A stretch of 17,437 bases of DNA, from the NCBI GenBank assembly GCA_022701925.1, contig JAKONM010000293.1, forward strand, positions 1-17,437. The letters run 5' to 3'. The notes beneath the pieces are model-generated. The model saw nothing but the letters and a program-made list of their open reading frames with translations, was not told the DNA's origin and made no database searches. The translations under genes were made by a program, and so were the position numbers. Of this stretch, positions 1 through 7,644 are shown one piece after another; positions within the stretch are counted from its first letter, which is position 1, and the number at the start of each line of letters is the position of its first letter. The stretch comes from Microbacteriaceae bacterium (lineage in GTDB: Bacteria; Actinomycetota; Actinomycetes; Actinomycetales; Microbacteriaceae).

Positions 1-790
1 GCTCCGGCCCCACCGGACCGAACAGCACCGCGGAGGGGGTGCCGTAGGCGGAGGCCAGGTGCGCCGCGCCGGTGTCCGCGCTGACGACCAGCGCGGCGTC
101 GGCGACCAGCGCGACGAAGGCGTCCAAGGGGGTGCGGCCCGCGAGCACGCGGTCCTCCGGCAGCCCGGCGGCGGAGGCCGCGGCGAGCGCGCGGTCCCGC
201 TCCCCCGCCGACCCGCTGAGCACCACGTGCGCGCCCTGCGCCGCGAGCACCCGGCCGACCGCGCCGAAGCGGTCGACCGGCCACTCCCGCGACGGGTGCG
301 CCGCGCCGACGTGCAGCACGACGGCCCCGGGCGCGGGCGACGCGGCCGCGGGCCGCTCGATCGCCACGTCCGCCGCGTCGCCCGGCATGCCCGCGGCGGC
401 GAGCAGGCGCACCCAGCGGACCCGCTCGTGCGTCCCCTCGACCCACGGCGGCCCCGCCTCCCCGGGCGCGAGCGCGTGCCGGATCGTGCGGCGCGCCTCC
501 AGCGCGTCGACGAGGGCCGCGGACTGCTGGCCGCCGCCGTGCAGGTTCACCGCCACGTCCACCTCGCCCGCGGTGAACGGCAGCGGCTCGTCCAGCCCGG
601 CGACCGGCAGCAGGTCGTCGACCGCCGGGATCAGCCGCACCACGGGCTGCAGCCAGGCGGAGGTCGCGAGCACCAGCCGGTGCTCCGGCAGCGCCGACCG
701 CAGCGCCTTCAGCGCCGGCACGGCGACCAGCAGGTCGCCCAGCTGCAGGGCGCGGAAGGCGACGGCCAAGGGTCGCGCAGCGCCGTCCAC
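1..790 (-). CDS. Glycosyltransferase family 9 (heptosyltransferase-like), C-terminus beyond the window
   Basis: The minus strand is open from 790 to the window edge (263 codons), so the C-terminal end is missing. The N-terminus reads AFRALQLGDLLVAVPALKAL, the usual first strand and loop of GT9 enzymes. Near residues 237-244 SADTGAAHL is the GT9 nucleotide-sugar-binding motif, followed by ASAYGTPSAVLFGPVGP. GT9 is the heptosyltransferase family (WaaC/WaaF) and transfers heptose from ADP-heptose, which suits the adjacent heptose-phosphate genes. The acceptor is unknown. I chose the GTG at 790 because AGGA lies 8 nt upstream. An in-frame GTG at 817, preceded by AGGGG, is the alternative and would add nine residues. 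The gene is divergent from the GmhB operon. The family call is firm; heptose as donor is inferred from context. Confidence 0.88.
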   Translation of the reverse strand, partial: MDGAARPLAVAFRALQLGDLLVAVPALKALRSALPEHRLVLATSAWLQPVVRLIPAVDDLLPVAGLDEPLPFTAGEVDVAVNLHGGGQQSAALVDALEARRTIRHALAPGEAGPPWVEGTHERVRWVRLLAAAGMPGDAADVAIERPAAASPAPGAVVLHVGAAHPSREWPVDRFGAVGRVLAAQGAHVVLSGSAGERDRALAAASAAGLPEDRVLAGRTPLDAFVALVADAALVVSADTGAAHLASAYGTPSAVLFGPVGPE

Positions 791-883
791 GGGCCCGATC
801 CTGCCCTCCGCCCGCACGTCCCCTGCGGCGGATGCCCGGCAGACTCTCAGATTCAGAGCGGTTGGGCCCGTTATCCATGGCAG
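791..883. promoter_or_regulatory. Divergent intergenic region between GT9 and the gmhB-like operon
   Basis: This gap of about 90 bp must hold the promoters of both transcription units. It contains CTCTCAGATTCAGAG (846-860), an imperfect dyad whose minus strand reads GAATCTGAGA; a similar GAACCTGAGG occurs in the other GT9 divergent gap (8773-8782). TTATCC at 871-876 could be a weak -10 for the plus-strand operon. I see no convincing -35. Promoter placement is inference. Confidence 0.4.
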
Positions 884-1426
884 GTGAACCCGCCCTCGCC
901 GCGCCTGCCCGCCGCGGTGCTGTTCGACCGCGACGCGACCCTGGTCGTGGACGTGCCGTACAACGGCGACCCCGCGCTGGTCGAGCCGATGCCCGGCGCG
1001 CTGGAGGCGGTGGCGGCCGTGAAGGCGGCGGGGCTGCCGATCGGGGTGGTCTCGAACCAGTCCGGCATCGCCCGCGGGCTGCTCACCGAGCAGCAGGTGC
1101 ACGCCGTGAACGCGGAGGTCGACCGCCTGTTCGGCGGCTTCGACACCTGGCAGTGGTGCCCGCACGGGCCCGAGGACGGCTGCGCCTGCCGCAAGCCGCA
1201 GCCCGGCATGGTGCTGGCCGCCGCCGCCGCGCTGGGCGTGGACCCGGCCGACACGGTGCTGATCGGCGACATCGGCGCCGACACGGGCGCCGCGCACGCC
1301 GCGGGCGGCCGCGCCGTGCTGGTGCCCACGCCGACCACTCGGCAGGAGGAGGTCGACGAGGCGCGCGTGGTCGCGGCCGACCTGCGCGAGGCGGTGCGCA
1401 TCGCGCTGGCCGGCGGCGCGGCGTGA
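884..1426 (+). CDS. gmhB: HAD-family D-glycero-D-manno-heptose-1,7-bisphosphate 7-phosphatase-like (GmhB family)
   Basis: A 180-residue HAD-IIIA phosphatase. Motif I is D15-R-D17-A-T19, motif II SNQSGIARG (57-65), and K104 with IGDIGAD (127-133) supplies the remaining acidic residues. A C92-P-H94 ... C100-A-C102 cluster is the zinc-binding loop typical of GmhB-type phosphatases. GmhB removes the 7-phosphate of heptose 1,7-bisphosphate, between the kinase and nucleotidyltransferase steps of NDP-heptose synthesis; both activities are encoded downstream. The start is GTG 884: the open frame extends further upstream but has no domain-like sequence there. No strong Shine-Dalgarno is visible, so leaderless translation is possible. 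Motif I has A instead of the usual G (DRDGT). It is the first gene of a tightly overlapping operon. Histidinol-phosphatase activity is a less likely alternative, given the GmhA and HldE neighbours. Confidence 0.85.
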   Translation: MNPPSPRLPAAVLFDRDATLVVDVPYNGDPALVEPMPGALEAVAAVKAAGLPIGVVSNQSGIARGLLTEQQVHAVNAEVDRLFGGFDTWQWCPHGPEDGCACRKPQPGMVLAAAAALGVDPADTVLIGDIGADTGAAHAAGGRAVLVPTPTTRQEEVDEARVVAADLREAVRIALAGGAA

Positions 1427-2463
1427 CGCGGGTCCTGGTCGCGCGCCTCGACAGCATGGGCGACGTGCTGGTCAGCGGACCGGCCGTGCGGGCCGTGGCC
1501 GCCGCCGGCCACGAGGTCGTGTTCCTGGCCGGCCCGCAGGGCGCCGCCGCCGCGCGGCTGCTGCCGGGCGTCGCGGAGGTGCGCGTGCTGGCCGCCCCGT
1601 GGCAGACCGCGACGGGCCGCCCGGTCGACCACGACCTGGTCGAGGAGGTCGAGACGCTCGTCGGCAGCACCGGCGTGGACCGCGCCGTGCTGCTGACCTC
1701 CTTCCACCAGTCGCCGCTGCCGCTGGCCCTGCTGCTGCGGATCGCCGGGGTGCGCGACATCATCGGCGCCAGCACGGACACGGCGGGCGGGCTGCTGGAC
1801 GTGCGCCTGATCCCCGGCGAGGACTTCCCGGAGGACCAGCCGGAGCCGCTGCGGGCGCTGGCGATCGCCCGGGCGGCCGGGTACGCGCTGCCCGAGGGCG
1901 ACGACCGCCTGGCGGTGCAGGTGCCGGAGGGCCGCTCGTCCCACGCGCCGGAGGGCGGCTACGTCGTCGTCCACCCCGGAGCGGCCGTGCCCGCCCGGGA
2001 GTACCCCGCCGACCTGCACGGCGCCGTCGTGGCCGAGCTGGCCGACCGCGGCCGCACCGTGCTGGTCACCGGCGCGCCCGCCGAGCGCGACCTGACGGCC
2101 CGGGTCGCGGGCGGACGGGGCGTCGACCTGGGCGGCGCCCTGGACCTCGAGGGGCTCGCCGTGCTGCTGCGCGACGCCGACGCGGTGGTGACCGGCAACA
2201 CCGGACCCGCGCACCTGGCCGCCGCGGTCGGCACCCCGGTCGTCAGCCTGTTCTCCCCCGTCGTGCCGCCGATCCGGTGGGCGCCCTGGGGCGTGCCCGT
2301 CGAGCTGCTCGGGCAGCAGGACGCGGCCTGCCGCGGCACGCGCGCCCGGGTCTGCCCGGTCGCCGGCCACCCGTGCCTGGCGAGCGTGCCGCCCTCCGAG
2401 GTGGCCGACGCGGCCGACCGGCTGATCGGCGCGGCGGCCGCCGGGATCGGACGGGCATCGTGA
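1423..2463 (+). CDS. Glycosyltransferase family 9 (heptosyltransferase-like)
   Basis: A 346-residue GT9 enzyme with GT-B fold. The N-terminus VLVARLDSMGDVLVSGPAVR is the classic heptosyltransferase opening (RLDxxGDVL). VVVHPGAAVP begins the C-terminal Rossmann domain and GNTGPAHLAAAVGTPVVSLF (from about residue 258) is the donor-binding motif. The C-terminus has a Cys-rich segment, CRGTRARVCPVAGHPCL, often seen in actinobacterial members. The GTG start overlaps the gmhB-like stop as GTGA, which implies translational coupling. The role proposed is transfer of a heptose made by the operon to a cell-surface glycan. The family is clear; donor and acceptor are inferred. Confidence 0.9.
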   Translation: MTRVLVARLDSMGDVLVSGPAVRAVAAAGHEVVFLAGPQGAAAARLLPGVAEVRVLAAPWQTATGRPVDHDLVEEVETLVGSTGVDRAVLLTSFHQSPLPLALLLRIAGVRDIIGASTDTAGGLLDVRLIPGEDFPEDQPEPLRALAIARAAGYALPEGDDRLAVQVPEGRSSHAPEGGYVVVHPGAAVPAREYPADLHGAVVAELADRGRTVLVTGAPAERDLTARVAGGRGVDLGGALDLEGLAVLLRDADAVVTGNTGPAHLAAAVGTPVVSLFSPVVPPIRWAPWGVPVELLGQQDAACRGTRARVCPVAGHPCLASVPPSEVADAADRLIGAAAAGIGRAS

Positions 2464-3485
2464 AGGTGCTGCTCTGGCACGTGCACGGCGGCTGGACCGA
2501 CGCCTTCGTGCGCGGTGCCCACGACTACGTGCTGCCCACGACGGCCGCGCGCGACGGCTGGGGCCTGGGCCGCGGCGGGCGCGACTGGCCCGCCTCCGCG
2601 CGCGAGGTCGCCCCGGAGGCGATCGCGGCGGAGGACGTGGACGTCGTGGTGCTGCAGCGCCCGGAGGAGGCCGCCGAGGCGGAGCGCCTGACGGGTCGCC
2701 GCATCGGCCGCGACCTGGCGGCGGTGTTCCTGGAGCACAACACGCCGAAGGGCGACGTGCCGACCAGCGTGCATCCGTTCGCGGACCGCGACGACCTGAC
2801 CGTGGTGCACGTCACGCACGTGAACGCGCTGCTGTGGGACACGGGCCGCACCCGCACGACCGTGATCGAGCACGGCATCGTGGATCCGGGGCACCGGTAC
2901 ACGGGCGCGCTGCCCCGGCTGGCGACCGCGATCAACGAGCCCGTGCGGCGCTGGCGCGTCACCGGCACCGACCTGCTGCCCCGCTTCGCCGAGGTCGCGC
3001 CCGTGGACGTCTACGGCATGGGCACCGACCTGCTCGCGGACCGGTTCCCCGACCTCGACGTGCACGGCCGCGGCGACGTCAAGCCCACGCCGATGCACGC
3101 CGAGCTGGCGCAGCGCCGCGCCTACGTGCACCCGATGCGGTGGACGTCGCTGGGGCTGGCGCTGCTGGAGGCGATGCACCTGGGGATGCCCGTGCTCGCG
3201 CTGGCGATGACGGAGGCGCCGCGCGCCGTGCCGCAGGAGGCCGGCGCCGTGTCGGCGGACGTCGACGAGCTGGTGCGCGAGGCCCGGCGGCTGGTCGAGG
3301 ACCCCGACGAGGCCGCCCGCCGCGGGGCGGTCGCGCGGGAGGCGGCGCTGGCGCGCTACGGTCTGCCGCGCTTCCTGAGCGACTGGGACGAGGTGCTGCT
3401 GGCTGTACCACGGCGCCCCCGTTCCACGGAAAAGGGGCATCTGGGGCTTGCGGAGCCCTCCGAACGTCTGGGAGAAGTCGGCTGA
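2460..3485 (+). CDS. GT-B fold glycosyltransferase (GT4-like, degenerate EX7E)
   Basis: A 341-residue protein starting KVLLWHVHGGWTDAFVRGAH, an N-terminus I associate with actinobacterial GT4-like glycosyltransferases. FLEHNTPKGDVP lies mid-protein. The C-terminal part, AYVHPMRWTSLGLALLEAM, corresponds to the GT4 donor-binding EX7E motif, but only the second glutamate (E237) is kept; the first is T229. The GTG start overlaps the upstream stop (GTGA). The last 24 residues are a charged tail outside the fold. Its place between GT9 and GT4 genes suggests one transfer step in assembling the same heptose-containing glycan. Donor and acceptor cannot be read from sequence. The missing glutamate could mean an altered mechanism or simply divergence. 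Confidence 0.78.
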   Translation: MKVLLWHVHGGWTDAFVRGAHDYVLPTTAARDGWGLGRGGRDWPASAREVAPEAIAAEDVDVVVLQRPEEAAEAERLTGRRIGRDLAAVFLEHNTPKGDVPTSVHPFADRDDLTVVHVTHVNALLWDTGRTRTTVIEHGIVDPGHRYTGALPRLATAINEPVRRWRVTGTDLLPRFAEVAPVDVYGMGTDLLADRFPDLDVHGRGDVKPTPMHAELAQRRAYVHPMRWTSLGLALLEAMHLGMPVLALAMTEAPRAVPQEAGAVSADVDELVREARRLVEDPDEAARRGAVAREAALARYGLPRFLSDWDEVLLAVPRRPRSTEKGHLGLAEPSERLGEVG

Positions 3486-4735
3486 TGAGAATCGCACTGG
3501 TCTCCGAGCACGCCAGCCCCCTCGCGGTGCTGGGAGGGGTCGACGCGGGCGGGCAGAACGTGCACGTCGCCGCCCTGGCGATCGCGTTGGGCGCCGCGGG
3601 CCACGAGGTCGTGGTGCACACGCGCCGCGAGGACCCGGACCTGCCGGACGAGGTGCCGATGGCGCCGAACGTCACCGTGGTGCAGGTGGCCGCGGGGCCG
3701 GCGGCGCGCGTGCCGAAGGACGAGCTGCTGCCGCACATGGGCGAGTTCGCCGACTCCCTGGCCGCCCACTGGTCGCGGTGGCGGCCGGACGTCGTGCACG
3801 GGCACTTCTGGATGTCCGGGCTGGCGGCGCTCGACGCCGGCACCCGCCTCGACCTCGCCGACGGCGGGCACCTGCCGGTGGCGCAGACCTTCCACGCCCT
3901 GGGCGTCGTGAAGCGCCGGCAGCAGGGCGCGAACGACACCTCCCCCGCCGAGCGCGCGTGGCTGGAGCCCGACGTGGCCCGCCGCGCCGACGTCGTGGTG
4001 GCCACCTGCAGCGACGAGGCGTTCGAGCTGAAGGCGATGGAGGTGCCGTCGAAGCGCATCGCGGTGGTGCCGTGCGGCGTCGACGTGCAGCACTTCACGC
4101 CGCGGGGCCCGGTCGAGCCCCGCTCCGGGCGCCTCCGCCTGCTGACCGTGAGCCGCCTGGTGCCGCGCAAGGGCGTCGGCAATGCGATCGAGGCCCTGGC
4201 GCTGCTGGTCGCCGCCGGGGTCGACGCCGAGCTGGTCGTGATCGGCGGCGCGGGCGACGCGGGGCACCTGGAGGTCGAGCCGGAGACGGACCGCCTGCAG
4301 CAGGTCATCGCCGAGCACGGCCTGCAGGACCGCGTGGTGCTGGCCGGCCGCATCGGCCACGACGACCTGCCCGCCTGGTACCGCAGCGCCGACGTGGTCG
4401 TCTGCGCACCCTGGTACGAGCCCTTCGGCATCGTGCCGCTGGAGGCGATGGCCTGCGGCCGCCCGGTCGTGGCGACCCGCGTCGGCGGCCTGATCGACAC
4501 GGTGGTCGAGGACGTCACAGGCCTGCACGTGCCCCCGCGCGATCCGGAAGCGCTGGCGACGGCGATCCGCCGGGTGCTGGACGACCCGGACCTCGGCGCG
4601 CGGTACGGGGAGGCGGGGCGCCGCCGGGCCCTCACGCGCTACTCCTGGCGCCGGGTCGCCGCGGAGACCGCCAAGGTGTACGCACGACTGGTGGCCGCGG
4701 GAGCGCGCGCCGCAACACTGACGGGAGAGCGATGA
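3485..4735 (+). CDS. GT4 family glycosyltransferase
   Basis: A 416-residue GT-B enzyme. The N-terminus has LGGVDAGGQNVHVAALA (about 16-32), the acceptor-side glycine loop shared with MshA and sucrose-phosphate-synthase-like GT4 enzymes. VVHGHFWMSG and TFHALGVVKRR follow. The C-terminal domain has LLTVSRLVPRKGV, and an intact EX7E motif, E312-P-F-G-I-V-P-L-E320 followed by AMACGRPVVAT. The ATG overlaps the previous stop by one base (TGATG). It is a retaining glycosyltransferase by family rule. The length resembles MshA, but the heptose-operon setting argues for a surface-glycan role rather than mycothiol synthesis. The substrate is unknown. Confidence 0.88.
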   Translation: MRIALVSEHASPLAVLGGVDAGGQNVHVAALAIALGAAGHEVVVHTRREDPDLPDEVPMAPNVTVVQVAAGPAARVPKDELLPHMGEFADSLAAHWSRWRPDVVHGHFWMSGLAALDAGTRLDLADGGHLPVAQTFHALGVVKRRQQGANDTSPAERAWLEPDVARRADVVVATCSDEAFELKAMEVPSKRIAVVPCGVDVQHFTPRGPVEPRSGRLRLLTVSRLVPRKGVGNAIEALALLVAAGVDAELVVIGGAGDAGHLEVEPETDRLQQVIAEHGLQDRVVLAGRIGHDDLPAWYRSADVVVCAPWYEPFGIVPLEAMACGRPVVATRVGGLIDTVVEDVTGLHVPPRDPEALATAIRRVLDDPDLGARYGEAGRRRALTRYSWRRVAAETAKVYARLVAAGARAATLTGER

Positions 4736-5340
4736 CCGCCATCGACACCGTCCGCACGTCCCAGGACGTCGCGGGCGACCACGTGGCCGCGGTGCTGCCG
4801 ACGATCGAGGCCCTGCGCGCCGAGGCGCCGCGGCTGGCCGCGTGGGGCGAGCAGCTGGCCGACCGCCTGCTGGGCGGGGCGCGCCTGCTGGCGGGCGGCA
4901 ACGGCGGGTCCGCGGCCGAGGCGCAGCACCTGACGGCCGAGTTCGTGGGCCGCTTCGACGGCGACCGCAAGGCGTTCCCGGCGATCTGCCTGCACGGCGA
5001 CACCAGCGCCGTCACCGCGATCGCGAACGACTACGGCTTCGCGGAGGTCTTCGCGCGTCAGGTGACCGCGCACGCGCGCGCCGGCGACGTGCTGGTGCTG
5101 CTGTCGACCAGCGGCACGAGCGCCAACCTGGTGCGGGCCGCGGAGGCCGCGCACGAGGTCGGCGCGACCGTCTGGGCGATGACCGGCCCCGGGCCGAACC
5201 CGCTGACCGAGGCGGCGGACGACGCGCTCGTGCTGCCGGGCGTCGGCGCCTCCGTGCAGGAGGGGCAGCTGATCGCGGTGCACGCGCTGTGCCGCGTCTT
5301 CGACGCGATCGTGCTCGAGCGCCTGGGGGCGACCCGATGA
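4732..5340 (+). CDS. gmhA: Sedoheptulose-7-phosphate isomerase-like SIS-domain protein (GmhA family)
   Basis: A 202-residue SIS-domain protein that matches GmhA in length and motifs. GGNGGSAAEAQHLTAEFVGR (55-74) is the substrate loop. H66 and E70 with Q176 and H184 sit where E. coli GmhA has H61, E65, Q172 and H180, its metal and catalytic residues; the Q-to-H spacing of 8 is the same. STSGTSANLVRA (125-136) is the second phosphosugar loop. GmhA converts sedoheptulose 7-phosphate to D-glycero-D-manno-heptose 7-phosphate, the entry step of NDP-heptose synthesis. The ATG overlaps the upstream GT4 stop (ATGA) and the downstream hldE-like ATG overlaps its own stop. The call is firm because all four metal or catalytic positions are present. 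Confidence 0.92.
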   Translation: MTAIDTVRTSQDVAGDHVAAVLPTIEALRAEAPRLAAWGEQLADRLLGGARLLAGGNGGSAAEAQHLTAEFVGRFDGDRKAFPAICLHGDTSAVTAIANDYGFAEVFARQVTAHARAGDVLVLLSTSGTSANLVRAAEAAHEVGATVWAMTGPGPNPLTEAADDALVLPGVGASVQEGQLIAVHALCRVFDAIVLERLGATR

Positions 5341-6707
5341 GCGCCGCGCTGAAGGCGGTCGTGGTCGGCGACCTGCTGCTGGACGTCGACGTGGAGGGGG
5401 AGGTGCAGCGGTTGACGCCCTACGCGCCGGTGCCCGTCCTCGACGTGACCCGCGAGGTGCGGCGCGCCGGCGGCGCCGGGCTGGTCGCGACGATGCTCGT
5501 CCGCGACGGGCACGACGTGACGCTGGTCACCGCGCTGTCGGACGACGAGCGCGGCGCGAGCCTGCCGCAGCTGCTGGAGGGCGTGCGCCTGGTCGCCGGC
5601 CGCTCCCCCTCCCCCACGCCGGTGAAGACGCGGATCCGCAGCGTGGAGCAGCCGATCGCGCGCATCGACGAGGGCGGCGGCACGCCCGGCGCTCCCGAGG
5701 TCTCCGCCGAGATGGTGGAGGCGGTGCGGTCGGCCGACCTGGTCGTCGTGGCCGACTACGGCCGCCGCCTGCTGGAGGACCCCGCGCTGCGCGAGGCGCT
5801 GATCGAGGCCGCCGCGCGCACGACCGTCGTGTGGGACCCGCACCCGCGCGGCACCGCTCCGGTGCCCGGCGTCGTCGTGACGCCGAACCTGGGCGAGGCG
5901 CGCACCTTCTCCGGCGTGGAGGGCGGCGGCGTGCCGTTCGCCGATGAGGCCGCGCTGTCGCTGCTGGACGGCTGGAAGGCCGCGGCGGTCGTCGTGACCA
6001 TGGGCGCCCACGGCGCGCTGCTGCGCACCGCGGCCCACGGCCTGCCGATGGTGATCGCCGCCGACGCGGTCGCCGAGGCGGACGTGAACGGCGCGGGCGA
6101 CCGGTTCGCCAGCAGCCTGGCCGTCGCGCTGGCCGGCGGCGCGACCCCCGTCGCCGCGGTGCAGGCCGCGGTGCGGATCACGGGCGACTACCTGGCGACG
6201 GGCGGCGTGCTGGCGCTCGGCGCGGCCACTCCCGCCGCGCTGCCGGGCGCCGACCGGGACGCGCTGGCCGTGGTCGAGCGCGTGCGCGCGGCCGGCGGCA
6301 CCGTGGTCGCGACCGGCGGCTGCTTCGACCTGCTGCACGCCGGGCACGCACGCACGCTGTCCGCGGCCCGCGCGCTGGGCGACTGCCTGATCGTGCTGCT
6401 GAACAGCGACGACTCCGTGCGCCGCCTGAAGGGCGCGGAGCGGCCGCTGATGACGCAGAACGACCGCGTCGACCTGCTGAGCGCGCTGGAGGTCGTCGAC
6501 GGCGTCGTCGTCTTCGGCGAGGACACGCCCGTGGAGGCGATCCTCCGCGTGCGGCCCGACATCTGGGTGAAGGGCGGCGACTACGACGCCGCCGACCTGC
6601 CCGAGGCCGCCGTCATCAAGCAGTGGGGCGGCCGCGCCGTCACGGTGCCCTTCTTCCCCGGCCGCTCGACCACGAGCCTGGCCGCCGCAATCCAGCGGGT
6701 CTCCTGA
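5337..6707 (+). CDS. HldE-like bifunctional heptose-7-phosphate kinase / heptose-1-phosphate nucleotidyltransferase (divergent kinase half)
   Basis: 456 residues. The PfkB/ribokinase-type kinase domain (about 1-300) begins VVVGDLLLD and has LTPYAPVPV, where HldE proteins have ISPEAPVPV. The anion-hole/catalytic motif D249-V-N-G-A-G-D255 is intact. The usual PGGAANVA substrate loop is altered to RAGGAGLVATM (43-53). The C-terminal nucleotidyltransferase domain starts near 322 with TGGCFDLLH-A-G-H (HxGH at 334-337), followed by LNSDDSVRRLKG and WVKGGDY, all canonical for RfaE/HldE domain 2. The ATG overlaps the gmhA stop (ATGA) and this is the last gene of the operon. It is predicted to make heptose 1,7-bisphosphate and then NDP-heptose. 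Whether the altered loop changes substrate or inactivates the kinase is open, since a second HldE lies nearby. Confidence 0.87.
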   Translation: MSAALKAVVVGDLLLDVDVEGEVQRLTPYAPVPVLDVTREVRRAGGAGLVATMLVRDGHDVTLVTALSDDERGASLPQLLEGVRLVAGRSPSPTPVKTRIRSVEQPIARIDEGGGTPGAPEVSAEMVEAVRSADLVVVADYGRRLLEDPALREALIEAAARTTVVWDPHPRGTAPVPGVVVTPNLGEARTFSGVEGGGVPFADEAALSLLDGWKAAAVVVTMGAHGALLRTAAHGLPMVIAADAVAEADVNGAGDRFASSLAVALAGGATPVAAVQAAVRITGDYLATGGVLALGAATPAALPGADRDALAVVERVRAAGGTVVATGGCFDLLHAGHARTLSAARALGDCLIVLLNSDDSVRRLKGAERPLMTQNDRVDLLSALEVVDGVVVFGEDTPVEAILRVRPDIWVKGGDYDAADLPEAAVIKQWGGRAVTVPFFPGRSTTSLAAAIQRVS

Positions 6708-6714
6708 CCCGCGG

Positions 6715-6774
6715 GTGCTCGTCGTTCAGGAAGTCCTGCGGCTCCGCCGGTGGGAATTCCTGAACGACGAGCAC
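6715..6774. terminator. Long intergenic hairpin, 18-bp perfect stem
   Basis: The arms 6715-6732 (GTGCTCGTCGTTCAGGAA) and 6757-6774 are exact reverse complements. The 24-nt loop contains a smaller nested stem (CGGC-TCC-GCCG, 6739-6749). It starts 7 nt after the hldE-like stop and ends 22 nt before the SDR start. There is no T-run, so it is not a textbook intrinsic terminator, although GC-rich actinobacteria often lack the U-tract. It may terminate or stabilise the heptose-operon transcript, or belong to a dispersed inverted-repeat family. Confidence 0.65.
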
Positions 6775-6796
6775 GCCCTGCCCTGAAAGGACAGCA

Positions 6797-7504
6797 ATGC
6801 CCATCGCCTCCACCGAGCCCACGCCCATCGGCCGCACCCTGATCACGGGAGGCGCGGCCGGCCTCGGCGCGGCCGTCGCCGACGGGGTCGCCAAGGCCGG
6901 CGGCACGCCGCTCGTGATCGACCTCGACCCGTCGGCCAGCCCGTACGCCGCCTACCAGGGCGACGTCACCGACACCCGCGGCATCGAGGCGCTGGTCGCC
7001 CGCATCGCGGAGGAGCACGGCGGCCTCGACGCCGTCGTCACCGCCGCGGGCATCGACAAGCCCGGCCGCCTGGACGAGATCCCGGGCGACGTCTGGGAAC
7101 GCGTGATCGCCGTCAACCTGCTGGGCACCGCCGCCGTCGTGCGCGCCGCCCTGCCGCACCTGATGCAGGTGCACGGCCGCGTCGTCACGGTCAGCTCGTC
7201 GCTGGGCGTGCGCGCCGTCTCGGACGCGACCGCCTACTCCGCGTCGAAGTTCGGCGTGATCGGCTTCAGCCGCGCCCTGGCCGCGGAGACCCGCGGCGCC
7301 ATCGGCGTCACCACCCTGATCCCGGCCGGCATGCAGACCCGCTTCTTCGACGGCCGCACCGCGCAGTACGCGCCGGGCCCCGACGCCAACCTGAACGACC
7401 CGGCGAACGTCGCGAGCGCCGTGCTGTACGCGCTGGCGTCCCCGCGCGGCAGCGAGATCCGCGAGATCTCGGTCATGCACGAGGAGGAGCCGTCCTGGCC
7501 GTGA
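6797..7504 (+). CDS. Classical short-chain dehydrogenase/reductase (SDR)
   Basis: A 235-residue classical SDR. The cofactor loop is TGGAAGLG (17-24), with D42 at the end of beta-2 suggesting NAD(H) preference. TAAG (82-85) is the NAG-type motif. The catalytic residues are N107, S134, Y147 and K151 (YSASK). The start is well set: ATG 6797 is preceded by AAAGGA at suitable spacing. The C-terminus ends in EEEPSWP; I recall similar endings in actinobacterial SDRs. It lies downstream of the heptose operon but has its own ribosome-binding site and a hairpin between, so it may be separately transcribed. It probably oxidises or reduces a sugar or sugar-nucleotide group in the same pathway. It is a short classical SDR, not an extended one, so I do not call it HldD. 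The substrate is unknown. Confidence 0.85.
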   Translation: MPIASTEPTPIGRTLITGGAAGLGAAVADGVAKAGGTPLVIDLDPSASPYAAYQGDVTDTRGIEALVARIAEEHGGLDAVVTAAGIDKPGRLDEIPGDVWERVIAVNLLGTAAVVRAALPHLMQVHGRVVTVSSSLGVRAVSDATAYSASKFGVIGFSRALAAETRGAIGVTTLIPAGMQTRFFDGRTAQYAPGPDANLNDPANVASAVLYALASPRGSEIREISVMHEEEPSWP

Positions 7505-7542
7505 CCCGCTGAGCCGCCTTCCGCTCCGCGGTCCGCCCTAGG

Positions 7543-7600
7543 ACGACGCCAGGCGGCAGATTCGACGCCTCCACACGTCGGATCTGCCGCCTGGCGTCGT
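7543..7600. terminator. Long hairpin downstream of the SDR gene (19-bp perfect stem, about 25 with extension)
   Basis: The arms 7543-7561 and 7582-7600 are exact reverse complements (core ACGCCAGGCGGCAGAT). Pairing continues inward through one G-T wobble and five more pairs, leaving an 8-nt loop (7568-7575). It lies between the convergent SDR and GT9 genes, 38 nt after the SDR stop. It is probably the SDR terminator. It lacks a T-run. Confidence 0.7.
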
Positions 7601-7604
7601 TCGA

Positions 7605-7637
7605 GCAGCGCCGAGGCTTCAGCACCCTCGGCGCTGC
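7605..7637. terminator. Second hairpin, 12-bp perfect stem, next to the GT9 stop
   Basis: GCAGCGCCGAGG (7605-7616) and CCTCGGCGCTGC (7626-7637) are exact reverse complements around a 9-nt loop. The hairpin begins 7 nt beyond the stop codon of the minus-strand GT9 and only 4 nt from the preceding long hairpin. It is best read as the GT9 transcript terminator, back-to-back with the SDR terminator. Confidence 0.7.
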
Positions 7638-7644
7638 GACCACC

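Noticed and set aside
59..887. Long plus-strand open frames opposite the first GT9
   Set aside because: Their translations are Arg/Ala-rich with no domains. The minus strand encodes clear GT9 motifs over the same span. They are GC-skew shadows.
1959..3497. Minus-strand open frame of about 512 codons over the glycosyltransferase genes
   Set aside because: Low-complexity shadow of the plus-strand GT9 and GT genes, which have clear motifs and start-stop overlaps.
6797..7504. SDR as the missing ADP-heptose 6-epimerase (HldD)
   Set aside because: HldD is an extended SDR of about 310 residues. This protein is a 235-residue classical SDR with the S-Y-K arrangement of dehydrogenases.
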